From Heliopora coerulea (taxonomy: Eukaryota > Cnidaria > Anthozoa > Scleralcyonacea > Helioporidae), in contig JASJOG010000044.1 of assembly GCA_030142905.1 (NCBI GenBank), positions 1,136,001 through 1,200,000 of the forward strand: a stretch of DNA of 64,000 bases. Direction: 5' to 3'. Made by a program: the position numbers and the translations under genes. The notes under the pieces were generated by a model, which had not been told where the DNA came from, did not search any database, and worked only from the letters and a program-made list of their open reading frames with translations. This document shows, in pieces, positions 22,430 through 33,959 of the stretch. The stretch's first letter is position 1; each line of letters starts with the position of its first letter.

Positions 22430-22625
22430 CAGCCTTTTTTTCATTGTGTTGTACATGTTCCAAGAATTTTTTCATGTCACATTTCCCACAAGCCTTTTGT
22501 CTCAAATACTTCATTTTGCTGTCTTTTATGAGTTCCAACACTTTGTTCTAGGTCACATTTTCAACATGCTTTCTGTTGCAAATTCTTTATTTTGTCATCT
22601 TCAAATCTTCTCATTTCTATACATT
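22430..22625 (-). repeat. diverged copy of the exon-like module
   Basis: On the minus strand it shows two of the ~97-bp-type units, with MKYLRQKACGKCDMKKFLEH in the better one. The donor-like sequence is altered (GGCTGAG instead of GGTGAG). Orientation matches the array at 9.3-12.4 kb. Confidence 0.6.
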
Positions 22626-22939
22626 TGAAAGGAAGGAAACAGTAAAATCATCAAACTAACATTGAAACAGTAAAATCAGTGAACTCAACATTGAAAAGGT
22701 GGAGATGGGCAGTTAATCTGATTCAAAAAGCAAGGTATGCCAACATTTTCTGCAATGATTGTGGCATCTTCATTTTATTCTTTTTAATTATTTCATGCAT
22801 ATTAAAATAATACATAATTTTTTTTTAATATCTGTAACAAAATGCACTAAATTTGACCTAAATTTGAAGTATTAAGTTGGAGAATACCAGGATCAAAAAT
22901 CAATCAATCGAATTCTCTCTATTTGCTATATCTTAAAGC

Positions 22940-25485
22940 AATCATACAGTCATGATAGTGCTTTTGAAAATAATATTGAAAAAGCTGACTTATTGAACAA
23001 GGAGATTATATTGTTCGGAGATTTTAATATTGACGCTACAAATACCGAGACTTAGAGGAGACATCGACTAGGCAAGGGATTGATCACTATGAATTTCAAG
23101 CAGCTTGTTACGGAAACAACCCGACGGGTGAGTGGAACGTGTTTAGATCATATTCTCACAAACAACCCACATCGTATATATAACATTGTTATTCCTGATA
23201 TTGGTCTTTCCGATCATTTACCCGTCTTTGCGGTAAGACAGTACAATCGCAACAGCAAGCGACTGCACCAGCAAAAGGGACATGTTTATATTAAATATCG
23301 TAATATGAAAGTTTTCAATGAGGAACAATTTAAAAGTACACTCAAAGAAACTCCATGGGATTCTGTCTTTGTTTTTGAGGATATTGACGATATACTTAGT
23401 GCTTGGGAGTCATTGTTTAATGATGCGTTGGACCTGAATTGTCCTTGGCGAACTAAACGAGTTAAACAGGTAAACAAGATGCCTTGGTTGGATAGCACTG
23501 TTGTCGAGCAATTGAAGAAAAGAGACACGCTTTTGAAAACTGCGAGAAGGTCTAACAATGTGATGGATTGGGCAAACTACAGAGTAGCTCGGAATAAAGC
23601 AGTTTCCCTATTGAGAACAGCTAAGTCGCGATATTTTACAACTACATTTGAGGAAAACAAAAATAACCCCAGGGGAATTTGGAAAACGATCAAATCGCTC
23701 ATTGGTGAAAAAAAGCATAAACGTATTAGCAATTTAAGAAACAATGGACAAAATTTGAATACAGAGGAAATGGCTGAAGCATTTAATCTACACTTCTCAA
23801 CAATTGCAGACCGGCTGAAAACATTGATTCCCAATATTCCGTCTGATACATCTAAGTTGAGTAATTTTGTATGATCTCGGATAGATGGGAGTGTTATGTT
23901 TTCTATACCATCAATTACGGAAATTGATGTTATTGGTTTTCTATTGAAAATTGACTCCAACAAATCTACCGGTATCGATGGAATTAGCTCTCGAATGCTC
24001 AAATTAGCTGCTCCGATTATTGCACCATCGATTGCAAAGTTGATTAACCTCTCATTCTCTTTAAATCAATTCCTTGAACATTGGAAAACTGCAAGAATAA
24101 CTCCAATTTTCAAAAATGGTAATCAAACTGAGGTTACAAACTACCGTCCAATATCTGTGCTACCCATACTATCTAAGATTGCTGAAAGGCATGTTAATAA
24201 TGCGCTTTATCGGTTCCTATGCGATAAAGACCTAATTTATTCCAGACAATCGGGTTTTCGATCAAAGCACAGCACAGAAAGCGCGCTAATCAACATTATT
24301 GACGATCTATTGTTTAACCTTGACAACAATTGCGTGAGCGGAATGGTAATGGTTGATTTCCGTAAGGCGTTTGATATGGTGGATCATAACCTGTTATTAA
24401 AGAAACTTCAAATATATGGACTCACCAAGGAATCTCTTCTTTGGTTTACCTCTTATTTGAAGGAAAGGCGGCAATTTGTTAAAGTGGGCGATAAACAGTC
24501 AGATACTGTATTCATTCAGCATGGTATCCCTCAGGGTTCCATTCTTGGTCCCTTGTTATTTATCATCTTTATTAATGATTTGCCACTACATGTCAATTCA
24601 TCAAAAATTGATCTGTATGCTGATGATACCACACTAACTTCATCGACAAATTATTGCTCACTTGGAAAGCTGCAGGCTAATCTAAATTCCTCGATTGCCG
24701 AAGTTAAGGAATGGGCAGCTTCAAATAAACTCCCAATTAATGATGAAAAAACCAAGGCCATAATTATAACTGGTAAATGTCCGGCCTTAAGGATTGATGG
24801 TGAGATGAATTTAACTATGAATGGATCCAACCTTGAACTTGTATCCAGCATAAAGTTATTGGGTGTAGAAATTGACCATGACCTTTCCTTCACTTCTCAC
24901 GTAGAGAAAGTTTGTAAAAAACTATCTCAGTGAATTGGTATATTGAAAAAAATAAGATCCTGTCTAACCATGCAACAGAGGTTACTATATTATAACGCTA
25001 TGATAAAACCTGTCTTAAACTATGTCAGTACAGTCTGGACAAGCTGTAATAAAGAGAATCTCGGTCATGTTTTAAAGATGCAAAAAAGAGTGGCAAGAGT
25101 AATCTGTAGTGCCCATGGTAAGGCGTCCAGTGTCAAGCTCTTTAACCGTCTTCAATGGGTCCCCTTCTACGAAGAAGCAAAAATAGCGAAATGTTGCCTA
25201 GCTTACAAACGTATCAAGAACAAAGTCCCAGCATATATCAAAGATTCCTTAAAGCTTAACAGTGATCAACATACGCATACCACCAGATACAGCAACAGCA
25301 ATTTTATTTGTCCCAGGTACAATCGGGAGACTGAAGGCGGGAAGACCTTTGCAGTTACTACCTGCAAACTATGGAACAGTCTACAATTAGAACTTAGAAA
25401 CTCTGCATCATTAACAACTTTTAGAAACAATTACTGGAACAGTATTTTTAATGAACAGAAAGAACTCTATAATTTTATTGTATAA
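22940..25485 (+). pseudogene. LINE ORF2: endonuclease and reverse transcriptase with three stops
   Basis: In order: an apurinic-type endonuclease end with GDFN (near 23015) and LSDHLPVFAV (23200-23235), a linker, then the RT with NYRPISVLPILSKIAER, SGFRSKHSTESALI, MVDFRKAFDMVDH, GIPQGSILGPLLFIIFI and LYADDTTL (catalytic YADD), and a C-terminal region that ends at 25483-25485. All parts lie in the same frame, so only the three point-mutation stops break it. Such sparse damage means a fairly young insertion. The 5' part, including the first endonuclease motifs and ORF1, is missing, as expected for target-primed insertion. Confidence 0.88.
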
Positions 25486-25562
25486 CCTATTCTAATCAAT
25501 TTAGTCTAACTTTTTATACTATATATGTTTATATTGTATGTTTTTATCTTAAATTTTTAAAT

Positions 25563-25595
25563 TGAGGGCCACTAGTTTATTAGTTTCTGCCCTCA
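25563..25595 (+). terminator. 3' stem-loop of the LINE
   Basis: TGAGGGC (25563-25569) pairs with GCCCTCA (25589-25595), with an inner ACTA/TAGT pairing in the loop. The stem-loop sits 8 bp before the (TTAC)n tail. Related LINEs use a 3' hairpin plus short tail for recognition by their own RT, and that role is inferred here. Confidence 0.6.
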
Positions 25596-25603
25596 GTAAG
25601 TGT

Positions 25604-25624
25604 TTACTTACTTACTTACTTACA
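25604..25624 (+). repeat. (TTAC)n tail of the LINE
   Basis: Five TTAC units at the very 3' end of the element. A similar tract lies upstream at 22228-22252, outside the element. Confidence 0.8.
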
Positions 25625-26519
25625 TGACCTTCAAAACATAATGGAACTTTATACCTAATACGTCATTTCTGGCCTTCAAAAGCACATTAAATTTGTACAT
25701 AGTTTTGATCAAATATTAATTCAACAGGTTATCATCACTGCAGTTTATGTCAATCAATTCTTATCTCTTGTGAAGTGAATTTTTAATGATATCCAACTGT
25801 GAAGTTTTATTCTTTCCACAGCTGTGCAAAATACTCCAACTGGGGGAGTTCCTTAGGATGCTGAGTCAATTAGCACAATTTTTACTCAGAGGACAGTAAA
25901 GAAGCTACCATACAGGTAGTTGCTGCATGCTTTGATGAAGCCTGAGGGGTTCATGTTCAAAGCCATTGGGGCTTTCCTTCTTGCATTCAGTTTTGATGTG
26001 AAAATCTTAATTGCAACAGCACCTCTCTGCCCATTGTGTCACCCAAATGGAAATTTTATTGCCATAGCCATCAATGTGTAAACAAAATAAAAAAATCTAC
26101 TTCCTAATCAAGGAGACAGTTCTAAGGAAACACTTGAAAACAAGAAGATATCACTTATTTTCAATCAAAATTCAGCAGATAAAAAATTAATGATAATGTT
26201 CCATTTTCCTGGTATTTCCCCCCCTTTTTTTTTCAGTTGTGATTATTATTTTTATTTGTAAGAAAGTACAAAAAAGAGAACAGCTTTTTTTTTTTTTTTT
26301 TAAGCTTGGAAACTAACAATTTTGGAGCCATAATTATTTATGCTCTACACTGCTCTACACTTGGAGGAAAAATTGCAATAAGTTAAAATGGCAAATGCCA
26401 CTTACTTTCTGGATGTCTTTGGTTTGATTGCTTCTCAAGGCTATCGTTGACAGCATTTAAGTATGTCATCAGCATTTTTTCGTTTCTTAATGTAATTCTT
26501 AGTGACTTTGCATCTCAGC

Positions 26520-26750
26520 CTTTTTTCATTGTCTTGTACTTTATATGTTCCAAGAGTTTGTTCATGTCACATTTCCCGCAAGTCTTTTCTATCAAATACT
26601 TCATTTTATTATCTTTGATGTGTTCCAGGACATTGTTCTATGTCACATTTTCAACAAGCTTTTTGTCATGATTACTTTATTTCACCAACTTTCATGTCTT
26701 GTGTTTTTTGTAGCCATATTTGTTAATGTAATGACATGTTTTCCTTGTTC
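26520..26750 (-). repeat. diverged copy of the exon-like module
   Basis: Minus-strand order is the same as in the array: acceptor-like TTTCTGTTTACAATAG, then GAACAAGG, then units with MKYLIEKTCGKCDMNKLLEH. The boundary before GAACAAGG is at 26750. Stops interrupt the frames. Confidence 0.6.
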
Positions 26751-27074
26751 CTATTGTAAACAGAAATAAGTAAACACTCTTAATCAGTGTCATAGCTATT
26801 CAACCCAGACTAGGAGGTGGTGATAGGAAATGTCTCAATTGGGTCATCAAATTTCCAAATCACATTACTCGATTTCAGCATTTCATGCAAGTCTAAAATA
26901 ATAAATTACTGGTAACTGTATAATGAGTCAGTTATTAATGGTTTACTCTAATAATAAATGAAAGCAACAGTAATGGTGATTAACTCTCCTTTGCAAAGTC
27001 ACTAAACCTTTAGAGTACGGAAAACAAAATATCCCATTTTTGAAAATTGCATGAGAAACTATGCAGCTCAGTAC

Positions 27075-27252
27075 ATCTCTCATTACATTTGTCATAAATG
27101 CTTTATTTCACTGACTTCTACATGCTCCAAGACTTTGTTGTAAGTCACATTTTCTATAAGCTTCATGTTACAAATACTTTAATTGAGTCAACTACAAATC
27201 TTGTGTTTTGTATAACCATGTATGTTAATGTGTTGATATGCTTTCCTTGTTC
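27075..27252 (-). repeat. diverged copy of the exon-like module
   Basis: Acceptor-like TTTTTGTTTAG before GAACAAGG (boundary 27252 on the minus strand), followed by decayed units that retain AAAATGTGACTTA. This is the third copy outside the main array in the same orientation. Confidence 0.55.
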
Positions 27253-27285
27253 CTAAACAAAAACGAATAAATATTCTCATGATTG

Positions 27286-27332
27286 TAGAATACCAAGACT
27301 CTTCCTGGTAATGAAGGAGTCTTGGTATTCTA
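27286..27332. repeat. perfect 16-bp inverted repeat
   Basis: TAGAATACCAAGACTC (27286-27301) and its exact reverse complement (27317-27332) surround a 15-base loop. It lies 34 bp from the exon-like module boundary. Confidence 0.85.
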
Positions 27333-27581
27333 AAATCCACTGGTTCAGCCATTTTATCTCACAAACCTTCAGACTGTATTCCAGGGCCTGGTTGTCCAAA
27401 AGGTGATTAGTTTAATTCAGGGTTAGCAAAAATATTGTGGACACCTGTCTGATCATGTTGCTTTTCATGTCTTTATACACTGTGATAGGAACATTCATGA
27501 TGCCATTTCAACCAGAAAAGTACCAGAAAACAGTTCTGCATTTCCACTAGGCATTTTTCCAGTTGGAATGACATCATTCAT

Positions 27582-27903
27582 ATGATTTTATGCAATGTTC
27601 TCAAGCTATCCTACTCAGAAAAACTTTCTGAGTCCCTGACAGGAATTGAACCCATAACCTTCTGATTGCCAGTGAGATGCTCTAACCATTGAGCTGCATG
27701 GACTCAGATGGTGAGCAAATGTTACATTTATGTACTGGTTCATATTGATTATGTTATAAATGTAACCTTTGCTCATCATCTGAGTCCATGTAGCTTAATG
27801 GTTAGAGCACCTCACTGGTGATCAGAAGGTTATGGGTTTGATTCCCATCAGGGACTCAGAGTTTTTCTGAGTAGAACAGCTTGAGAGTATTGCATAGAAT
27901 CAT
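27582..27903. repeat. fold-back repeat with tRNA-like core
   Basis: Arms 27582-27730 and 27757-27903 are inverted copies of each other around a 26-bp centre. The right arm holds a tRNA-like sense segment: A-box-like TAGCTTAATGGTTAGAGC, an anticodon-arm-like CACTGGTGATCAG and B-box-like GGTTTGATTCCC. The left arm holds the same in antisense. This is a head-to-head pair of a tRNA-derived SINE-like repeat. Confidence 0.75.
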
Positions 27904-28029
27904 ATATATTCCACTAAGCTACCACATTTAACTACATCATTGGTTAGCACTGTAAATAGGCAACAAATTGAGACTTGCAGACTGGCAGTACATGCATCTA
28001 CCATCAATACAAACCAGTACATAAATGTA

Positions 28030-28185
28030 ACCTTCACTCACCATCAAAGTCCATGTAGCTCAATGGTTAGAGGCTAAGAGCATCTTACCAGCAATTAGAA
28101 GGTTATGGGTTCAATTCCCATCAGGGACTTACAAAGTTTTTCTGAGTAGAATAGCTTGAGAGCATTGCATAAAATCATATATATC
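28030..28185 (+). repeat. third copy of the tRNA-like SINE
   Basis: Direct copy of the right arm at 27757-27903, with TAGCTCAATGGTTAGAG and GGTTCAATTCCC and an 8-bp insertion between the boxes. The shared downstream sequence (CAGGGACT, TTTTTCTGAGTAGA) shows that the repeat unit extends beyond the tRNA part. Confidence 0.7.
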
Positions 28186-28727
28186 TACCAAGCTACCACA
28201 TTTAATGACATCATTCATGTTTCTATCACAGCACAGAGACACTCAAGCACTTTTCTATTTGTTAAATATATTACATTTTATGATAAATTATGTAGAGCAT
28301 ATTACATGTTGTACAGTACTGTATTACAGTACATATTACACATATCAGCCTGCTTTGGAATTTTGAGTCTGCACCAATACTTTTCACCTTTTAGAAAATT
28401 TTACCTGCATTTTGTATTCACACCTTACTGTAGAGCAACAAAATGTTTCTTAGGAGAAAAAAAATAAATAAACCAGGTATCCAAATGAGTTAAACATGTC
28501 CTTCAATGTAGTTGTCCTCATAATACAAGTAATGTGGGGCCAGCATATTTTCCCTCTTCAAACAAAAACTTGCAAAAGAGGTCTTTAGAGGTAGAGTTGA
28601 CAATATTTATCAAAAAATTGCATCCCCTTTCTCCTTCAGAATGAACATTGCTCCCCCTGAATTTCCTGATTACCTGTGATCCCTGCCTTAATGTTTAACT
28701 AACACCAACTAGCAAAAGAAAACTTAC

Positions 28728-28931
28728 ACGAGCCACGAACAGTCGAAGGGCTGCCCGAAACGGCAATGTCAAAATTCTCCTCTGCATGTCTTTTTGCCAT
28801 GAATCGGAGGTTTGCGTCCGCACGTGTACATGTTGTGTCAACTCATGAACTTGCTTCAGAAGTCTCTCGTTTAGTTCTCTTAATCCAACAATTCCTTCAG
28901 CTTGCCACTCAAAAAGTAACAGCTGCCACAC
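28728..28931 (-). CDS. possible coding exon of an unrecognised gene
   Basis: A 68-codon minus-strand frame (ending LPFRAALRLFVAR) runs into a strong donor, CGT/GTAAGT, at 28728. It has a helical, leucine/glutamate-rich middle (LRELNERLLKQVHELTQHV). There is no ATG before residue 49, so this is either an internal exon or not coding. No partner exon was found downstream. It lies 1.1 kb from lin52, on the opposite strand, which is a common arrangement for divergent genes. Confidence 0.25.
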
Positions 28932-29939
28932 ACATGTTGTTGCTATATTGCAAATTTACCATAATCTTCGAATTTCATACCAAAATTTTGAAAAAAAAAA
29001 CGCTTCTGCAGTCAAGTTAAAAATCGTTATGATTTAAACTTCAACGTTCACGTCGGTACTAAAATTTGAAACTACAAAACCATTTTGTATTGGTCAAATG
29101 CTAATCACGTGTGAAAAAGGTTGGGATGGGAACAAGCGACCCGGGACGAGTACCCATTTTCAAAATATAATGTTGAAATTAGTTATTTCAAAGTACTTTT
29201 TCGGAATTCTTTTTCAGTAGACAAGATTTTCATTCAGAAAAATAGTAAATGCAGGAGGGCAGGTGTATGCATCGTGTCTTTCTGTCCATATTTTTTTGCA
29301 CTAATAAAAATTTTGACTTTTCTCATTTTTTTTTAAAGAACGGGGGACTAAAATTATTTGTGTAAAATATTTTCGAGTAATCATCCGGATTCAAATAATC
29401 TTCATAGATACATGTCATAATATTTTCCTAATAGATTTCCAGTGTTGGACAGCTTTAAAATCAATAGATAAGTTGAAAGATTAGGGAGCTTTTTCGAAAT
29501 AAATTTTTTTGTTTGTTTCGAAGGCAATTGAGCCCGCTATTTTTTTGTCAGCGCAGGGCAAGTCAAAAAAATTTTGAGTTGTACTTCGAGTACCCAAGTT
29601 TTAATGTATCATAATATTATATTAAATAGATACGATAGGTACACTACCACTACTTGCACCCGCATATCCCTGCTTATATATTAAGAGCTGCTGGCTAACT
29701 TGAACATTTCTATTTGAATCTAAACTCATCTGGCTTTTCCAAACTGGCCCCTTTATAGAAAAATAGGTCCTGAAAAATGTAGGCATTTAGAAATTAGAGT
29801 CACGTTCATAAAAAAAAAAATACAAATCTTCCATACATTGATCATACTTTTGGCAGCTCGCATTAATTCTTAATGAATATTGTTGAATCAGTTTTATTCC
29901 AAACTCGCAAAATCAGAAAGAGAATTGGGTACTAGTTTC

Positions 29940-30069
29940 ATTCAATATGGCGGACGACTAACGATTACTCTAATTCAGTACTCTAACACCAGTGCCTAAA
30001 ACCTTGGACAACCTTTGTCGGTTTCTGTGTCGGTTGCAGTTTTAAAAATACCCTGTTTTTGCGGAGGCA
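29940..30069 (+). promoter_or_regulatory. probable lin52 start region with YY1-like ATGGCGG
   Basis: CAATATGGCGGACG at about 29943-29957 matches the YY1-type AANATGGCGGC element common at animal transcription starts, and it lies 115 bp upstream of the lin52 ATG. No TATA box is evident. Inferred from position and consensus. Confidence 0.4.
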
Positions 30070-33000
30070 ATGGCTCGAAATATGATCTCACCAACGTCTG
30101 GTAAGTGCTTAATCAGTTTCTCCGAGGAACTAACACAGCAACGTTTATAGATTTTCTTGGTTTACAGTGCATATGATATTTTGAATAAAATTATGATCGC
30201 ATTCTTGTTTCTACCATAGAGCTGGACCCAACATTGCAAGGACTGTTAAGTTTTGAAAGGCTTGACCGTTCATCTCCAGATTTATGGCCTGAACAAAGTG
30301 AGTTCACATGTCGTTATATGTGTATTTGGGTTTGTGACACCTGACTCGGCTTTGTGGTTCATTTTTTGTAAAATTGATGCGATTGATTTACCGCGGTAGG
30401 ACTAGAGATCCACTTCTGCACCTCCACCTCTGGTCAGTAGAAAAATGCTTCTCCAAATTGAGAGGATGGCCTAGTGACATGGCCCCCTTGTCACATGTCA
30501 TTTTGGCTTATAAATTTCAAAGTATGTTAGACTGATATAATTATTGTAACTTATTTGAAAAGAACTCTTCTTTTGAATGAGTCATAAAAATTAACCCAGA
30601 CCAACATTGTGCCAATTAACTGGTCTTTTAGTTCTTCATGGTCAGCCATTGGTTCATCATGGTTGGACATTGTGCTCCTGTAAATAAAATCATGAATACA
30701 CCACTAGTTAAAACTTTACCAGAATGTTCAATACTGCTCTAGGTGGTAGTTACTAAGCAGGTGACTTGACTAACCTGCCACAAAAATAGCATCACAAGTG
30801 CTGTATTTTTTGGGCACTTACCTGCAGGTCATCTGTTTATTTTTCTGTTTTTGAAGCTACTACAGGTAATACAGTGATGCAGGTAATGTGATAAAAAATT
30901 TTTATTTTGACATCTACATTTGGCATGAATCTCATTATCAAATCATCACAAGTGCTGTGCAGTAATGTTGCATTAATGATTCTAAATGCTCATGCAAGTC
31001 TCCCAAATAATAAAGAAATTTAGAAAATTTTTTGTTCCTTTATTATTAAGAATCATCTTCAATTCACTTCACTTTGATTAATCCCTTGCTTTTCATCATG
31101 CCTGGTGAAAAATGCTGTCACCAGAGCTACTACATTGAGTTTATCTCATTGTTTCAAAGCCACAATGACATTGCAAGGGTGTGGTTGAGGTGCAGGTAAT
31201 CTTTCGGTCTGGGTAATCTGTCAACATAATTTTTTTTCAACTGTAAAGTTGATTAGTGCAAGTAATACAGTATGTGGGTAATCATCTGGAAAATACAGTA
31301 AATATTGATTTTGTTTGTTTGTTTTTTCTGGGGTTTTTTTTTGTTTTTTGTAATTTATATTAATGTTTTTGTTATTGAAATCATAATTGTTGTTGTTGTT
31401 ATAATTAGTGTTGTTGTCATTGTTGTTGTTTTTAAGACAATTATAGTAATATGGTTTCACTTCTTGACCTAGTGCCTGGTATATCAGACTTTACAGAATT
31501 AAGATCTAGTGTAAGTAGATGCTCACTGTCACAAAGCTATTGTAATACAGGAAATTAAACACTGAGTATATTTTTTATAAATCCCAGGGTTAATTACCAA
31601 TCTGTTTTGTTTTTAATTTGGTTACAATCAGAAAAAAGGTTTTCTGAATTGCCTGGTGTTAGCCAGACTTTAACTCATTAATGAACAGGGCTCATCCCCT
31701 TTACACATAAAATCTTCTGGTGTTGGCCACAGTAAAATTATAAACTGTGCCCTTGCCCCTTAACAGTTAACCATCACAGACTGGATCATGGATAAATGGA
31801 TTGATTTAAATAGATTTTACATGAAATTTATTTATCTCATACCTGGCTGAAATACCTGTCCTTGACAAGTATAACCATTTGGAGTTGGACAGCATGAAAT
31901 CGAATGGTAATAAGCCATTTCAGCAATAGATGATAAAATTAACTCTTTGTATGGATTGACAACCTTTTCAATCAAATGAATCTATTCTGTAACATACTGT
32001 AGATTATGTAATTCATTACCACTTCAGTATAATCTGAATCTGCTTAATTATTGTATATACAAGTGTGCTACATTGTTAAGTGTATTTGTAGAAGTAATAG
32101 ACAAAATTTAAGTGGTAAAAAATTTGATGATTAGTCAAAGTTGTATTGTATTACTGAAATTAATCTATTCCAACCATCTCAATTGATTTTTTTGCAGAAG
32201 GATAAGACTTCTATTATTTAATTTTAAGTAATGCCAGGCCATTTTTGCTCTGGCTAATGCCAGATGATTTTACTCGTCAAGGGGAGAGCTGGCATTAACC
32301 AGAATAAAATTCTAAAGTGCACTCTTGCACATTAGTGATTGATATTGCCACAAAAACTTCGTGATAATGTTTCATTCCTGAATTAAAGCCATATCCAGGA
32401 TCAACTGAACAAGCAAAGTTGTCAACTGGGTTAGAGGATGATGATATGGATTTACTTCAAGGTTTGTTGTTGTACATTTTAAAACATTTAGTTGAATTAA
32501 TTCTTCATCTTTTCAGGATTGTCTGCCTTGTGTGAAAAAAGGATGCTGTTTAAGAATAGTTAATAACTACTGTATTTGGTGAAATATTTGCAGCCTGTAT
32601 ATGATAATACATTTAGGTGTTCATGCAAGTTATGGCAATAAAGGATCTTTTCTCAGCAGACCTTTTGGTTTCAATTTGCATTGATTAGAATTTGGAAGTT
32701 TAACAACAGCACAGCTAATGGAAAAAGTGCGGGGTCTGCAGAACTTAGCTTATCAACTTGGTTTAGAGGAAGGTACATGTGCTACATGTAATTTTTAAAC
32801 TTAAATTATATTTTAAGAAATCACTGCTCAAGATGTTGTCAATAAAGTCCCAAAAATGTTTGGTGCATTTGTAGTAAATCCTGCATGCTCTTCATAATGG
32901 GGTGGTACTAATGGGACAGCAGGGTTTAAGCCTCATGTCTGAGAGGTTCAGTTACCATTGTGGAATTTTATAATAATTTGTCAGGGAACAATCTTGTGGA

Positions 33001-33765
33001 CAGGACTTCAGTCACTACAAATCGTCTACATCCAAAATCCCAAAAACATCCTCTTAGTGCAGAGTGTAAGTTTGGTGGACTAGTGCTCACAAAATGGCTT
33101 CTCAAGCTGTCGTACATTCTTTATGCAGAATAGGCATAGATTATTGGTGGCTTTTACTCGTGACAAAACTTTTGCCTGGGTCCCCAGAGCTCTTGCCTAG
33201 TAAATCCAGTTAGAATAGTAATTTGAACTGTTTTCCTGTTTTTAATCTCATGGTAAGTCAAACCCATTAAGGGGCACAGATGCACTTTGATATTTTATTC
33301 TGGCTAATGCCATATGATTTTACTTGTCAAAGAGAACTCTGCCATTTAATGAGTTAAATCAATTTCAAAATTATCCATAATCATACCCTCACAAATCAGT
33401 GCTTCCACAAATTGCAAAGAAATTTCCTTCTAAAAGATAATTTTAACATTCTGAAAAGTTAAAAAAGGAAATACTTTTTTGGAGGAAATTTTAGGATTTC
33501 AATTTTCTTTTAATTAAAAGTTGCATGAGCAAATTTTACTGAAAAGGGTTAGCTTCGGAAATTTTGTGGTCAATGATTGGAAGTGATACCACAGATGCTC
33601 TAATAACACAATGCACAACATAATGATATAAACATTACTTAAATCTACTCAGTGCATCCTGATGTTTTTGTCCTTTTGCCTCACTTGTTAGCAAGAGAGA
33701 TGACAAGAGGGAAATTCCTTAACATTCTACAGAAAAGTCAAAGAAATACTGGGAGAAAACATTGA
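30070..33765 (+). CDS. lin52: LIN52, DREAM/MuvB complex subunit
   Basis: Six exons: 30070-30100, 30220-30297, 31473-31510, 32389-32461, 32689-32772 and 33692-33765. All junctions are GT/AG and in frame, giving 125 residues (human 116). Conserved blocks are LLSFERLDRSSPDLWPEQ (residues 19-36) and GSLTTAQLMEKVRGLQNLAY followed by QLGLEEAREMTRGKFLNIL. LIN52 links the MuvB core (LIN9, LIN37, LIN54, RBBP4) to p107/p130 pocket proteins to repress cell-cycle genes. The LxSxExL pocket-binding motif (L19-L25) and the Ser29-Pro30 site equivalent to human Ser28, phosphorylated by DYRK1A, are both present. The start ATG is in exon 1, with a YY1-like element upstream. Confidence 0.95.
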
Positions 33766-33853
33766 AGAACTGAAGACAAAGACATAATGGTGGAGTTGTA
33801 GGCAATGAAAACCCAGACAGTTTTGTTGACATCTGTATGTACCACAATTATAT

Positions 33854-33955
33854 AGTTATAAATTTCAAAAACACAAATACTTTTTAAAGACATGTTTTGG
33901 CAAGACTTATGCCATGTCTTTAAAAAGTATTCCCATGTTTTTGAAATTTATAACT
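33854..33955 (+). repeat. long hairpin 90 bp after the lin52 stop
   Basis: Arms 33854-33894 and 33913-33955 pair over about 41 bases with one small bulge and an 18-base loop. It would lie in the lin52 3' UTR if transcription continues. It could be a pre-miRNA-like fold or a short palindromic MITE. Confidence 0.65.
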
Positions 33956-33959
33956 GTCC

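Larger units (their letters stand above)
22940..25623 (+). mobile_element. CR1/L2-like LINE, 5'-truncated
   Basis: Starts inside the endonuclease (EIILFGDFNIDA) and runs to a 3' end with a hairpin and a TTAC tail. One frame holds the rest of the endonuclease, the connector, the reverse transcriptase and the C-terminus. It is interrupted by in-frame stops at 23053-23055, 23872-23874 and 24931-24933, without frameshifts. RT motifs place it in the CR1/L2/jockey group of non-LTR retrotransposons. A short-repeat tail instead of poly-A fits CR1/L2-like elements. Confidence 0.88.

Noticed and set aside
23286..24893. Minus-strand frames opposite the LINE
   Set aside because: Shadows of the plus-strand reverse transcriptase reading frame.
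33885..33920. Loop of the lin52 3' hairpin resembling a Penelope hammerhead stem II (GGCA/TGCC)
   Set aside because: The CUGANGA core is absent next to it, so the resemblance is too weak.
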